Of a stretch of 64,000 nucleotides of DNA, positions 40,833 through 50,090 are shown one piece after another. The notes under the pieces are model-generated. The model saw only the letters and a list, made by a program, of their open reading frames with translations, searched no databases and was not told the origin of the DNA. The stretch's first letter is position 1. Each line of letters starts with the position of its first letter. The DNA lies in NCBI GenBank assembly GCA_963772335.1, contig CAVYXF010000004.1, forward strand, positions 62,001 through 126,000, written 5' to 3'. The DNA is from CAVYXF01 sp963772335 (lineage in GTDB: Bacteria > Pseudomonadota > Alphaproteobacteria > Rhizobiales > Rhodomicrobiaceae). Made by a program: the position numbers and the translations under genes.

Positions 40833-43034
40833 CTATGCCTTCGGAGGCCGGGAGGTGCGCAGCTGAACGACATTCGCCGACGCAACTGTGGCAGCCACGC
40901 TCTGCACAGCGATCTCCAGCTCCTTGGCGGTGAACGGCTTGTTGAGCATGCGATAGCCGCGGTCGAGCCAGGCACGCAACGCATCATGCTCGACATAGCC
41001 GGTCATGAACAGAATGGCGAGCGAGGGATGGAGCTTGACCGCCTCGGCAGCGAGCTGGCTACCGTTCATCGAGGGCATGGCGTAGTCGGCAATCAGCAGA
41101 TCGAAATTGCGGTCCTGTTGGAGAATGGCGAGCGCCTCGCGCCCGCTCTCGGCGGCTTTCGGAATATGGCCGGCCTCCTGCAGCATCTCGCAAGCCAGAT
41201 TGCATACCACCGCGTTGTCATCGACAACAAGGACGCGCATCGGCCGAAATGGCTGGGCGGGATCTCCACTTGCGGCGGTTTCGCTCGCTTCGGGCAGAAC
41301 CGCCGCGCGCCGCAGATAGAGATTGACTTTGGTGCCGCGTCCCGGCGCGCTATCGACCGTCGCCGTGCCATTCGCCTGAACTGCAAGACCGAACACCATC
41401 GACAGGCCCAGGCCGGTGCCCTGCCCTGCGGCTTTGGTGGTGAAGAACGGATCGAATGCCTTGCGCTTCACCTCCTGGCTCATACCGTGACCGGAATCGG
41501 CGACCGAGATCACCACATAGTCGCCCGCATCGAGCGGCAGGTCGCTTGAGCCGCCGCCGACATGCATATTGCGGGTGGAAAGAACAAGGTCGCCGCCGAA
41601 CGGCATCGCATCGCGCGCATTCACCGCAAGATTGAGAATGGCGACTTCCAGCTGCACCGGATCGACAAGAATCGGCCAAGCGTCGGTGGCTAAATCGTAG
41701 CGGACGCGGATCAGCCCGCCAATCGTGCGGCGCAAGAGCTCGTCCATGCCGCGCAGCACGTCATTGGTCTCAACGGAGCGGAAGGCAACATCCTCCTTGC
41801 GCGAAAAAGCGAGCATTTGTTTGGTCAGCTTGGCGCCCCGCTCCGCGGCTTCGGCCGCCATACCGAGCAGCCGGAGGGCGTTTGGTTCCTCGATGCGCTT
41901 CTTCGCCATATCAATACCGCCGAGGATGGCGGCGAGCAGGTTGTTGAAATCATGCGCGACGCCGCCGGTGAGGCGTCCAAGGGCCTCCATCTTCTGTGCG
42001 TGCTGAAGCTGAGCCTCCGCCTCCTGGCGACGTTCTGTCTCGGAGAGAAGCTGGCGAAGGTACTCCTGCTGGCGTGTCGCCCTGGCCAGCGTCAGCCGGG
42101 CGGTCACGAACAAAGCCAGACCAGCGAGAACCGCGAAAATGCCAAAGATCACGAGATTGGCGTACCACCGTCCGAGCGCAACGCTGCGGTTGAGATTGTA
42201 GTTTACCAACAGCCCATACTGATCAAGGCGGGCGAAAGCGCCGATCCGGACCTCGCCGTCGATGCTGGATGACGCGGCGAACTGGCCGTGGTCAGCGCTG
42301 CCAGCCGCGGCTTTGAGCAACGTGCTGGCGGGCGACAATCGATCCGGCATGGCTGGATCGCTTGGATAACGTACCAGGAGGCTGCCGTCGCTCTGGCGCA
42401 CCAAGGTCGCCGTGGAGCCGCCGGATCGCTCGAAATTACGGTAAAAATCCGCGAAATAGGCGGGGCTCACGGTAATGGCGACGACGCCATTGAACACCCC
42501 GGCGCGGAACAGCGATCTGCTCACGGTGAAGGCCTTAGTCCCCTCGCTGCGGCCGCGGAACAGCGCGCTGACCAGGAGGCCCGGACGCCGGTCGGCTCCG
42601 TTGTAATACTCCCGATCCTTCGCATCGAAATCCGAAGCGGGAAAGCTGCGGCTGCTGGCAGCGATCCGGCCATCGGGAGATACCAGGAATATCAATTCGA
42701 CCTGCGGCAGTCCGCGCCGAAGCTCGACCAGAAATTCCTGCAGCTCGCGCGATGAGCGGATCTCCTCCCACGATTTGCCCTCCACGCGGTCGCTGACACG
42801 GGCGATCAGCAGCTCCACACCTTGAAACGTGGCCTGGGCATGTCCTGCCAGCGTGTTGGTGATTGCCGCCACGCGCTCCTGGGCCACGGACATTTCGGCA
42901 GAGCGCGCATACCACGCAGCACCGGCGAACAGGCCGAGAGGCAGCACGACGGATAGGGCAAGCAGCAAGTGGCCGGCGCTAAGGCGGCCCCGGCCCGTGC
43001 TGATGGAATCTCGTCCCTGCTCCCGGCCAGGCAT
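40833..43034 (-). CDS. Hybrid sensor histidine kinase with C-terminal receiver domain
   Basis: Started at 43034, the protein has 733 residues. One membrane segment lies at about 23-42 and a second at about 292-313, with a Cache-like sensor domain of about 250 residues between them. The HisKA motif (GGVAHDFNNLLAA) places the phospho-His near residue 361. The HATPase domain has NLAVNARDAM, ADSGHGM and GTGLGLS. A receiver domain follows with the phospho-Asp in LIADYAMP and the lysine in MLNKPF. No response regulator gene lies beside it, so the output partner is elsewhere. Confidence 0.92.
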   Translation of the reverse strand: MPGREQGRDSISTGRGRLSAGHLLLALSVVLPLGLFAGAAWYARSAEMSVAQERVAAITNTLAGHAQATFQGVELLIARVSDRVEGKSWEEIRSSRELQEFLVELRRGLPQVELIFLVSPDGRIAASSRSFPASDFDAKDREYYNGADRRPGLLVSALFRGRSEGTKAFTVSRSLFRAGVFNGVVAITVSPAYFADFYRNFERSGGSTATLVRQSDGSLLVRYPSDPAMPDRLSPASTLLKAAAGSADHGQFAASSSIDGEVRIGAFARLDQYGLLVNYNLNRSVALGRWYANLVIFGIFAVLAGLALFVTARLTLARATRQQEYLRQLLSETERRQEAEAQLQHAQKMEALGRLTGGVAHDFNNLLAAILGGIDMAKKRIEEPNALRLLGMAAEAAERGAKLTKQMLAFSRKEDVAFRSVETNDVLRGMDELLRRTIGGLIRVRYDLATDAWPILVDPVQLEVAILNLAVNARDAMPFGGDLVLSTRNMHVGGGSSDLPLDAGDYVVISVADSGHGMSQEVKRKAFDPFFTTKAAGQGTGLGLSMVFGLAVQANGTATVDSAPGRGTKVNLYLRRAAVLPEASETAASGDPAQPFRPMRVLVVDDNAVVCNLACEMLQEAGHIPKAAESGREALAILQQDRNFDLLIADYAMPSMNGSQLAAEAVKLHPSLAILFMTGYVEHDALRAWLDRGYRMLNKPFTAKELEIAVQSVAATVASANVVQLRTSRPPKA

Positions 43035-43214
43035 GCAGGCGGGACCTCTCGTGGTTGCTGATGAAATTATACACGCAATCCCACGGTGGCATAGCACCGG
43101 CAGCGACAGCGAAGCCGCGTCAGGCCGTATTTCTCGGCGAAATCAGCATTATCCACATGAACGAAGCTACGCTGTCGCGGCAATTTAGATGGCGGCGGCA
43201 AAAAGCAGGCCGAT

Positions 43215-43601
43215 CTAAACGTTAGGACACGGAGGACTTTTCGCGCGCTTCTCGGCAAGACCATAAAGGCTCTCGCGCTGTGCCATCTCCGCCCAGATCT
43301 CGTCCGGCGCGATGCCCAGCGTCGCCCACAGCAATGTCAGATGATAGAGCAGATCGGCGCTCTCCCTCACGACTTCCGCACGATCGTTCACGCTGGCGGC
43401 AACCGCCGTCTCGCCGGCTTCCTCGACGAGCTTATGAGCCATTTTCCGGTTGCCAGCGACGACCAGCCGCGCCGTCCTTTCCGGAAGCGCGGTGTCCCGT
43501 TTCAAATGGTCGTCGATTGCGGACCACAATCTTGTGATGGCATCGGAAGTGGGGAGCGTCTTGGCCCGGACGTTCTCCGGAATGGGAGCACCAGCGTTCA
43601 T
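43215..43601 (-). CDS. HisE-like phosphoribosyl-ATP pyrophosphohydrolase family protein
   Basis: The 128-residue protein has the MazG-type helical signature of HisE: KMAHKLVEEAGETAVAA and ESADLLYHLTLLW, with the acidic metal-binding residues. GAGGCCGGG before ATG 43601 supports this start; the upstream 43 codons look non-coding. It is not in a his operon, and the N-terminus is longer than a plain HisE, so it may be a paralogue acting on another nucleotide. The hisI gene of the window lies 22 kb away. Confidence 0.75.
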   Translation of the reverse strand: MNAGAPIPENVRAKTLPTSDAITRLWSAIDDHLKRDTALPERTARLVVAGNRKMAHKLVEEAGETAVAASVNDRAEVVRESADLLYHLTLLWATLGIAPDEIWAEMAQRESLYGLAEKRAKSPPCPNV

Positions 43602-44137
43602 GATCCCGGCCTCTGAGGTCTGTTTTGTCTTCGTAACTCTTTTCTTCTCACGTCGTGGCCAGCTGGCCGCTCCTCCTATTAACAAAGCTAAACGATTATA
43701 ATTTGTTAAACTTTCCGAAAAGGCCAGCAATATCGCTCAATCGGGGACGACTAACTGTTGTGAAGCGCCGAGGGGCGGCACCTGCACTCCAGCGCCCTGT
43801 TGGAAAGTAGGGAAGAAGGCGCGCAGTACCATCTGTCCACCCATGCCGCATGCAATATCAGCTGCCGGACTGGGGCATGAAAAATTCCGGCCCGGAGAGC
43901 CTTGCCGGGGAGGATAAAACCGTCATAGCTGTCGCGCGGTGACGGGGTGGGAGCCATTTGCCCAGGATCGCCAAATGGGCAGCGGCGCGGCCGTGCTTTC
44001 AGAGCGCATACGCGCCGATCGGTGCCTCGCGGACCGTCGCGCCGGATTTGCAGCAGCTTCCCGCTATGGCTAGTTCAGAAACGAGTGCAGTATCTTGGGG
44101 TTGCTTTCTGCCAGCCTCTTCGTCACCTTCCGTCCCC
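43602..44137. other. Divergent intergenic region
   Basis: More than 500 bases separate the HisE-like gene from the AAG-family gene. In-frame extension of the glycosylase to 43958 is open, but the added 60 residues are not conserved in character. Nothing else is recognised. Confidence 0.4.
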
Positions 44138-44737
44138 ATGCATCATCCCACGTTGCTGACGCGCGAGGCGCTTCCCCATGACACCGTCGCCCTCGCGCGC
44201 TTCCTGCTCGGCAAATGGGTGATTCGCGAGCTAGCCGAAGGTGAGGCCGGCGGCCGGATCGTCGAGACCGAGGCCTATCTGACCGGCGATGCGGCGAGCC
44301 ACGCTTTTCGCGGGATGACGCCGCGCAACCGGGTGATGTTCCTGGAGCGTGGCCACGCTTATATCTACCTCGCCTATGGCACCTCTTTCATGCTTAATAT
44401 CACCAGCCAGATCGTAGGCGTCGGCGAGGCCGTGCTGATCCGCGCGCTCGAGCCGGTCACCGGGATCGCCGTGATGGAGCGCAACCGCGGCACGACAAAC
44501 TTGCGTGACCTGGCCCGCGGTCCCGGCCGGCTAGCCCAGGCGCTGCGGATCGATCGCAGTCTCGACGGCATCGACCTGTGCAGCCCCGGGGAACTGTGGC
44601 TCGGCGCCGCTGACGATGTGGCTGGCGAAATTGGCGTCAGCACGCGCATTGGCATCACCAAGGACGCCGAGCGGCCATTGCGTTTCTTCCTGCGCGGCAA
44701 CCGCTTCGTCAGCGGGCCACGGGCGCTGAACATCTAA
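44138..44737 (+). CDS. 3-methyladenine DNA glycosylase (AAG/MPG family)
   Basis: Started at ATG 44138, the protein has 199 residues, the family length. IVETEAYL carries the catalytic Glu, YIYLAYGTSFMLNI and AVLIRALEP are family blocks, and GPGRLAQAL with STRIGITK closes the domain. The enzyme flips out and excises alkylated purines. The ribosome binding site is weak. Confidence 0.92.
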   Translation: MHHPTLLTREALPHDTVALARFLLGKWVIRELAEGEAGGRIVETEAYLTGDAASHAFRGMTPRNRVMFLERGHAYIYLAYGTSFMLNITSQIVGVGEAVLIRALEPVTGIAVMERNRGTTNLRDLARGPGRLAQALRIDRSLDGIDLCSPGELWLGAADDVAGEIGVSTRIGITKDAERPLRFFLRGNRFVSGPRALNI

Positions 44738-44798
44738 GCCGGCTCGCTTCACGCCGCTTTGCGGGCTATCCTGAGACAGCCGGGAAGGACAAACGCCC

Positions 44799-45431
44799 AT
44801 GAAACTGTTCTGGTCGCCAACATCGCCCTATACGCGGAAAGTGCGTGCGGTCATCATCGAGAAGGGCCTCACTGACCTTATCGAAATGGCTGGGGTGGAC
44901 GTGTGGGGCGACTACGGCGCACTGCACACCGCCAACCCGCTCGGCAAGGTGCCTGCCATCGTGCTTGACGATGGGCAGGCGCTCTACGACAGCCCGGTGA
45001 TCTGCGCTTATCTCGATGCCCATCCAGCGGGAACGGGAGCGCCGCTCTATCCGGCGGAGGCTCCCGAGCGCTGGCATGTGATGAAGGCCGAGGCGCTCGC
45101 CGACGGCATACTAGACTTTGCGGTCGGGCTGGTCGTCGAGGGCCGTAAGCCGGCAGATGAGCGCTCGCCAAGCATGGCCGTGCGGTGGAAAGCCGGGATC
45201 GAGCGGGCGCTCGATACCGCGATGCCGGCAATCGAGGCGCTGCCGCAGCGGTTCACCCAAGGCCAGCTTGCGCTGGCCTGCGCGCTCGGCTACCTCGACT
45301 TCCGCTTTCCCGAGACCGACTGGCGCACCAGCCGGCCCGAGCTCGCGCGCTGGTATGAGGAGCAGAAGGGCCGCCCCTGTCTCGCGCAGACGGTCCCCTA
45401 TGTGTGGTCGGAGACGAAGCGCATCGACTAA
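44799..45431 (+). CDS. Glutathione S-transferase family protein
   Basis: The 210-residue protein has the thioredoxin-like N-terminal domain (FWSPTSPYTRKVRAV; a Ser/Tyr region in place of the usual motif), LGKVPAIVLDDGQALYDSPVICAYLD with the cis-Pro and glutathione-binding Ser, and an all-helical C-terminal domain. GGGAAGGAC precedes the start. The substrate is unknown. Confidence 0.9.
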   Translation: MKLFWSPTSPYTRKVRAVIIEKGLTDLIEMAGVDVWGDYGALHTANPLGKVPAIVLDDGQALYDSPVICAYLDAHPAGTGAPLYPAEAPERWHVMKAEALADGILDFAVGLVVEGRKPADERSPSMAVRWKAGIERALDTAMPAIEALPQRFTQGQLALACALGYLDFRFPETDWRTSRPELARWYEEQKGRPCLAQTVPYVWSETKRID

Positions 45432-45753
45432 GGCAGCATCTCTCTTTTTCTCCCAGAGCCGCAGGGGCGCTTTCGCTTCATCCGGTAACGCGCCGAGCTT
45501 CTGCGCGAAGAGCATCTGGATATCTGATGCCTTCAACGGCTCGTTTGATAGACGCTTCGCGATGATTTCGGACGTGCGCATTCTGTGCGCCAAGTCATGC
45601 AAGCATGTCTAAAAGGATAGGCAATTCAGGTTCCAGGGCGGCGGACTTTAAATCGGGCTCGGTGAGCCGCCCTATTTCTCTGTGTGCACATCAACTTAAT
45701 CCAAAAAGATGGCGCGCCTCGTCCGCTGATGAGACGGCCGAGCAATGGCCCCT
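45432..45753. other. Intergenic region with a possible minus-strand remnant
   Basis: About 320 bases lack a firm gene. On the minus strand near 45440-45602, an open frame reads like protein over about 50 residues (IIAKRLSNEPLKASDIQMLF) before running antisense into the GST gene. It could be a remnant or coincidence. Confidence 0.35.
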
Positions 45754-46658
45754 TCAATTTTTCCAGAATTGGATTCCGTCCAGGAAGCGTTTGATGGCGG
45801 GCTTGTCGCTCTTCGCGCCGGCTCCCGCCTGACCGGCCCCGCTGTCGCCGGCCGAAGAAGGGCTGCCCTCGGCTGTAGACGAAACCGGCGTGCTTGCGCC
45901 CGTACTGCCCGGCCAGAGGTTGGCGAAGAAACGACTGGCAGCGTTGCTTTTCGCCGGCGCCGATTCGGGGGCATGCTGCCGGAAGGAGGCGGGCTCATCT
46001 ACGATTTCGCTCTTGAAAGGAGCCTGGCGAAATGGGGAGCGCTCCGGTGGCGAGGGGGTCGCGACCAGCCTTTCATCCTTGTGGGTTTTTGCCGGTTCCG
46101 GACGTGGCGAAGCGATGATCGCATTGGCGCCTGACGGGAGCTGAGCAGCGCGCGGGCGCGGCTCGGGCACCGAAGGCGTCTCGACGGGCGTTGCATCCTC
46201 CAGGCTTTTCTCTGGCTCCGGGCGCGGCTGGACGATGGCGGCGTTCTGGGCTGGTCGCACGATGATCGGTACGGCTTTGTCGCCGCTTCCACCTGCTCCG
46301 GGCGCGGCTGGACGGTTGGCGCGGTCTCGGCTGGCTGCACTATGACAGGCGCGGCTTCTAACTGCTCGGGGCGCGGCAGTGCTATTGCAGCTTTCTCGGC
46401 TGGTCGCATCGTAAGAATGGGTGCCCCGCCGGTCCTGGGCGCCCCGTCCACGCGCCACTGACGCCACGAAGCCACAGCGGCATCGCTGGCGGGTGGTAGC
46501 AAAGTAATGGGGACCGCTTTCGGCTCGAGCGGCTGGGGTTGCGTTTCGACCTGCTGAGCCGATCCCTCGTCAGCCAGCGCCGGCGATTGCCAAAACTGTA
46601 AGGCCAAGGCCGTTACAGCAAGACGAAACTTCCAAGCGATCGCGGTTGAGCGAACCAT
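45754..46658 (-). pseudogene. Secreted Pro/Glu-repeat protein, one-base frameshift
   Basis: ATG 46658 opens a signal peptide (cut after PALA). Then come imperfect repeats of about 22 residues with the core PxIxxxPAexAxxxPRPE (for example APVIVQPAETAPTVQPRPEQ). The repeats continue in the next frame (VPIIVRPAQNAAIVQPRPE) until a C-terminal end at 45754. A missing base at about 46276-46285 restores one frame, giving about 301 residues. The tail ends KRFLDGIQFWKN. The composition suggests a disordered envelope-spanning linker; function unknown. Confidence 0.75.
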
Positions 46659-47349
46659 GCCACGCTCCGTCGTCGAATAACCGCAAAGAGGGCGTCCTCA
46701 TGCAAATTCCGGAAGAAAACAGTCTCCCAGTGCTCACGCTTCGACGTTATGCGGCGAAAACGGCAAAGCGAGGCCAAATCTAAAGCGATTCAATAAATCA
46801 CCTCAAGCTGCGCAAATGATTTGCCTGGCACAGAGCGAGCGATGCAGGACTATGTTCGAACACGAGCTGCCGCCAGCGTGTGCCGTCCTAAGCTGAACTG
46901 CGGAGCTTAATTCTCCAAGTCCGAGATGAGGCTCAAGCAGCGTTCAAGGCTAGCTTCGGCGTTAGGTCGACAGTTTCTGGCGCGTTAAGCCGCGCTTCAC
47001 CGCGTCCGCAGCTTTCCCGTCTTAAGTTATCCCCGGGTCCCCTTCCCGCGCATACACTCGCCCTCGTTCCTTCCCCTGAGGGACGCACGGGGCACTCGAG
47101 ACCGTCTCACCGTGGGGGAAGGAAGCGGTGCCTGAGGAACGCGAGGGCATGGCTGAACCGGAATTAGAGGCCTGAAAAATTGGCCGGAAACGGAGGTCAG
47201 CCTCGCGGTGGGTGTAACGAACCCGGAGTCAGGGGTACGTGTGCTTCCTCCTGGGTTGCGATACCCAGGACAGTCGCGTGTGCCGAGACAGTGTCGTCCG
47301 GGACGCGAAGAATGGTAAGGCGAAGCAGCGGGGGCCAAAATATCACCGC

Positions 47350-47411
47350 GCGCGGGCGGCCATTAGGGCCACCCAACATACATAGCGAGAGGCCTTTATG
47401 GCCGCCCGCGC
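47350..47411. repeat. 14-bp perfect inverted repeat with 34-base spacer
   Basis: GCGCGGGCGGCCAT at 47350-47363 is the exact reverse complement of 47398-47411. No T-run follows, so it is not a plain terminator. Confidence 0.8.
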
Positions 47412-47426
47412 AGTCCCTCGGTTACG

Positions 47427-47567
47427 GAGCGAACCTTTACGGTGAGCGACCAACAAAGAGGGAAAAACTGACGCAAAGCCTCGCGGGCCACGCCCGGCGA
47501 GAGAGCGAACCTTTATGGTGAGCGACCAACAAAAGAAGCGAACCCTCATGGTGAGCGACCAGGAAAA
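47427..47567. repeat. Three direct repeats of about 30 bases
   Basis: Copies at 47427-47457, 47503-47534 and 47535-47567 share GCGAACC..T.A.GGTGAGCGACCA and an A-rich tail. The first two are almost identical; the third is diverged. Spacing is unequal (76 and about 32 bases). Each contains an ATGGTGAGCGACCA-like start in copies two and three. Confidence 0.8.
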
Positions 47568-47591
47568 ATACGCGCTCTTTGACAATCAAGC

Positions 47592-48074
47592 TCAGGACGT
47601 GAGCGCCAGTGCCTCGGCGAAGCTCAAGCGGCGTGCAGCCTTGCCGTCGAAATAGATGAAAGCGAGACGCCGCCGCCGCGAAACCATGCGGGCTGGAAGG
47701 GGATCATAGCGCATGGTTTCCCCGCCCAGATGCGGGGTGATGGAGGCGACGTCGACGGCTTCATCGGTTTCGACCCGCAGAAGCTGCAGGATTTCGCCTG
47801 CTGCAGTGCGGCCGGTGAAAGGGATGCGCGCGAGGCGCAGAAAGCTTACCGGGTCGGGCGCGTTGGCAAAGCCGGAGACGAATGCGGTTTCGACGAGATC
47901 GAAATCCGGCTCGAGCGCAGGTCCGGTCTCTTGGGCGGCTTCGGGATCATGTGGCGTCTGCCATTGGGCGGGGCGGCGGGCGGCGTTGTGTCCGGGCCCG
48001 TGATGGTGATCGTGATCCGCATGATTGTGGTCATGGTCATGGCTGTGGGGATGGTGATGATGTCCGCGATGCAT
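47592..48074 (-). CDS. His-rich metal-binding protein linked to the ureohydrolase
   Basis: The 160-residue protein begins with an extreme histidine-rich run: 15 His in the first 29 residues, alternating with Asp and Asn, as in nickel- or zinc-handling proteins such as HypB and UreE tails. The rest (residues about 55-160) is a compact domain with DLVETAFVSGFANAPDPVSF and YDPLPARMVSRRRR that I cannot assign. It begins 10 bases after the ureohydrolase gene on the same strand, so it is probably a dedicated metal chaperone or store for it. This is inference from composition and position. Confidence 0.75.
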   Translation of the reverse strand: MHRGHHHHPHSHDHDHNHADHDHHHGPGHNAARRPAQWQTPHDPEAAQETGPALEPDFDLVETAFVSGFANAPDPVSFLRLARIPFTGRTAAGEILQLLRVETDEAVDVASITPHLGGETMRYDPLPARMVSRRRRLAFIYFDGKAARRLSFAEALALTS

Positions 48075-48084
48075 GGGTGGGCCT

Positions 48085-49299
48085 CTAATAGCTCACTGGC
48101 TTGTCGATGATGGCCTTGTGCTTGCCGAGCGTACCGTGCGCGACCTGCGAGCCCAGTGCCTCGACCACCACGCGCACGCCGAGCAGGGCGGTGATGTCGG
48201 AGGTGTCATAGGGCGGTGAGACCTCCACCACCTCCAGCCCGCAAATGCCTGGGGCGGTGACAAGGCCAAGGAGCTTGAGCACTTCGCGCGGCAGGAAGCC
48301 GCCCGGCTCCGGCCAGCCGGTGCCCGGCACGAAGCCGCAATCGACCGAGTCGATGTCGAAGGAGATGTAGACCGCATCCGTCCCCTTCCAGGCGAGCTCC
48401 AGTGCGATCTCCGCCGTCTTCTCAAGGCCGAACTTTTCGATGTCATCGATGGTCAGGACGTTGGTCTGGCGCTTGCGCGCTTCGGCCACGCCATAGCGCG
48501 GTACCTGCCAGCCACCGATGCCAACCTGCACCAGATTTGTCGGCGAGACATTCGGCATGTTGGTCGCCCAGTACCAGGGCGTGGTGTGCATGCGCTCGTC
48601 CAGGTCCTTCTCCTGGATGTCGATGTGCCGGTCGAAATGGATGATGCCGATCTTCTTCGAGGTGCAGTTGGCGATGCCGCGCACGCAGGGAAAGCCGATG
48701 GAATGATCGCCGCCCAGCATCAGCGGCAGCGCGCCGGAGGAGAAGACGTGGCTGACGCCGCGGGTGATCTGGTCGAAGCTCTTTTCCAAGTTCGCGGGGA
48801 TGGTGAAGACGTCGCCGGCATCGCACAGCGTCATCTGCTCACGCAGATCGACGCCCATCTCGTAATTATAGGGCGTGTAGAGCGCCGAGATGCGGCGAAT
48901 GCCTTGCGGGCCGAAGCGGGTGCCGGGGCGGTAAGTTGTGCCGCTGTCGAAGGGAATGCCAACAATCGCGGCGTCGTATTTGCTCACATCGCGCACATTC
49001 TCGACATAAGGCGCCTTGAGAAACGTGTTGATGCCGGCGAAATGCGGCAGCTCTCCGCGGGCAAAGGTGGAGATCGAGCGGTCGGTGATCAACTCCGCGC
49101 CGGGCAACCCCATGTCGAGCGCCCATTGCTGCTCGCGCCGCCAGCCGTCCTCGGACAGCCTCCCCTCGGCTTCGACGGCCTTCCAGCCGAAGGTCTCGCG
49201 CGCGTTAAAGTCGGGGTGATGCGGGCGCTGGACCTGCGGCGTAAATGGCGGGGGCGTTTGCCTCTTATGCGTCGGACGTCTCGGGGACTGGTAAAGCAT
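48085..49299 (-). CDS. Ureohydrolase (agmatinase family), candidate guanidine hydrolase GdmH-like
   Basis: Started at 49299, the protein has 404 residues, about 90 more than a typical agmatinase, the extra part being N-terminal. The metal-binding set is complete: GGDHS (His199), FDRHID (Asp223, His225, Asp227) and SFDIDSVD (Asp315, Asp317). TTYRPGTRFGPQGIRR is the family's glycine-rich loop. A Cys follows the last motif where agmatinases have Pro. The extended N-terminus, the ABC-transporter genes overlapping its start and the His-rich partner downstream resemble the Ni-dependent guanidine hydrolase loci described in cyanobacteria. Agmatinase, guanidinobutyrase or a related amidinohydrolase are the alternatives. 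Confidence 0.8.
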   Translation of the reverse strand: MLYQSPRRPTHKRQTPPPFTPQVQRPHHPDFNARETFGWKAVEAEGRLSEDGWRREQQWALDMGLPGAELITDRSISTFARGELPHFAGINTFLKAPYVENVRDVSKYDAAIVGIPFDSGTTYRPGTRFGPQGIRRISALYTPYNYEMGVDLREQMTLCDAGDVFTIPANLEKSFDQITRGVSHVFSSGALPLMLGGDHSIGFPCVRGIANCTSKKIGIIHFDRHIDIQEKDLDERMHTTPWYWATNMPNVSPTNLVQVGIGGWQVPRYGVAEARKRQTNVLTIDDIEKFGLEKTAEIALELAWKGTDAVYISFDIDSVDCGFVPGTGWPEPGGFLPREVLKLLGLVTAPGICGLEVVEVSPPYDTSDITALLGVRVVVEALGSQVAHGTLGKHKAIIDKPVSY

Positions 49300-50090
49300 G
49301 GCTGGCTCGTTCTTTCTCTGCAAGTCTGGTCGGATTGGTCTGCAACGTTGGCCCACCATCGACCGGCACGCCGTTCTTGAGAGGCAAGTCATAGGTGATG
49401 GTCGCGCCGTAAGCGGCGGGATGCTGCGGGTCGTGGCGCACTTTATCAAACACGATGAGGCGTGTGCCGAGGCGAAACGCCTCGGCGATGTCATGGGTGA
49501 CCATGAAGATGGTCATCCCGGTTTCGCGCCAGATCGACAAGAGGAGTGCCTGCATGTCGGCGCGGATGCCAGGATCGAGCGCACCGAACGGCTCATCCAG
49601 CAGCAGGACCTTCGGGTGCTTCATCAGTGCCTGGGCGATGGCGAGGCGCTGCTGCATGCCGCCGGAGAGCTGCGCCGGATAAAGGCTCGCGGCATGCGGG
49701 ATGCCGATATGGCCGAGCATCGCCATCGCCTCGTCGCGCGCCTGGGCATGGCGGCGGCCGAACAGCCTGCCGCTCAGCGGCGCCGCGGCGAATTCGGCGG
49801 GGACGATCAGGTTCTGCAAGGACGGTCAGGTGCGGGAACACCGAATAGCGCTGGAACACGATGCCGCGCTCGGGTGTGGGCTCCTCCGGCACCTTCTCGC
49901 CGTCGACATAGACGCCCCCGCGCGTTGCCGGCTCCTGGCCGAGCAGCAGCCGCAGGAAGGTGGACTTGCCGCAGCCCGAGGCGCCGACGATGGTGCAGAA
50001 GGTGCCCCGCTCCACGCTGAGCGACACCCGCTCGAGGATCGACATTCCGCCATAGGCGACCCAGATGTTTCTGGCCTCGATATAGCTCAT
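49265..50090 (-). pseudogene. SsuB/TauB/NrtD-type ABC ATPase, one-base frameshift
   Basis: The start ATG overlaps the permease stop (ATGA) at 50087-50090. Walker A is GASGCGKS, Q-loop region FQRYSVFPHLTVL; then the frame breaks, and NLIVPAEFAA, signature LSGGMQQR, Walker B VLLLDEPFGALD and THDIAEA follow in the next frame to 49265. One extra base near 49817-49821 explains it; the repaired product has about 274 residues. It belongs to the group serving nitrate, sulfonate, taurine and guanidine-type substrates. The ureohydrolase start lies inside its 3' end. Confidence 0.85.

Larger units (their letters stand above)
46659..47591. other. 930-base non-coding region with direct and inverted repeats
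   Basis: No gene is convincing in this stretch. Its right half carries a 14-bp perfect inverted repeat and three direct repeats (listed separately), and the part near 47040-47150 can fold into stems: CCCTCGTTCC with GGAACGCGAGGG, and TTCCTTCCCC with GGGGAAGGAA. Open frames here are short and compositionally odd. Confidence 0.6.

Noticed and set aside
45111..45602. 164-codon minus-strand open frame over the GST 3' end
   Set aside because: More than half lies antisense to GST; only about 50 codons look protein-like, so it is mentioned only as a possible remnant.
47117..47126. GGAAGGAAGC reminiscent of SRP RNA
   Set aside because: The surrounding bases do not form the SRP hairpin or the conserved internal loop.
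47027..47338. 104-codon minus-strand open frame in the repeat island
   Set aside because: Pro/Arg/Ser-rich product, no start signal and overlapping foldable sequence.
47427..47567. Direct repeats as a CRISPR array
   Set aside because: Only three imperfect copies with unequal spacing, no regular spacers and no cas genes.
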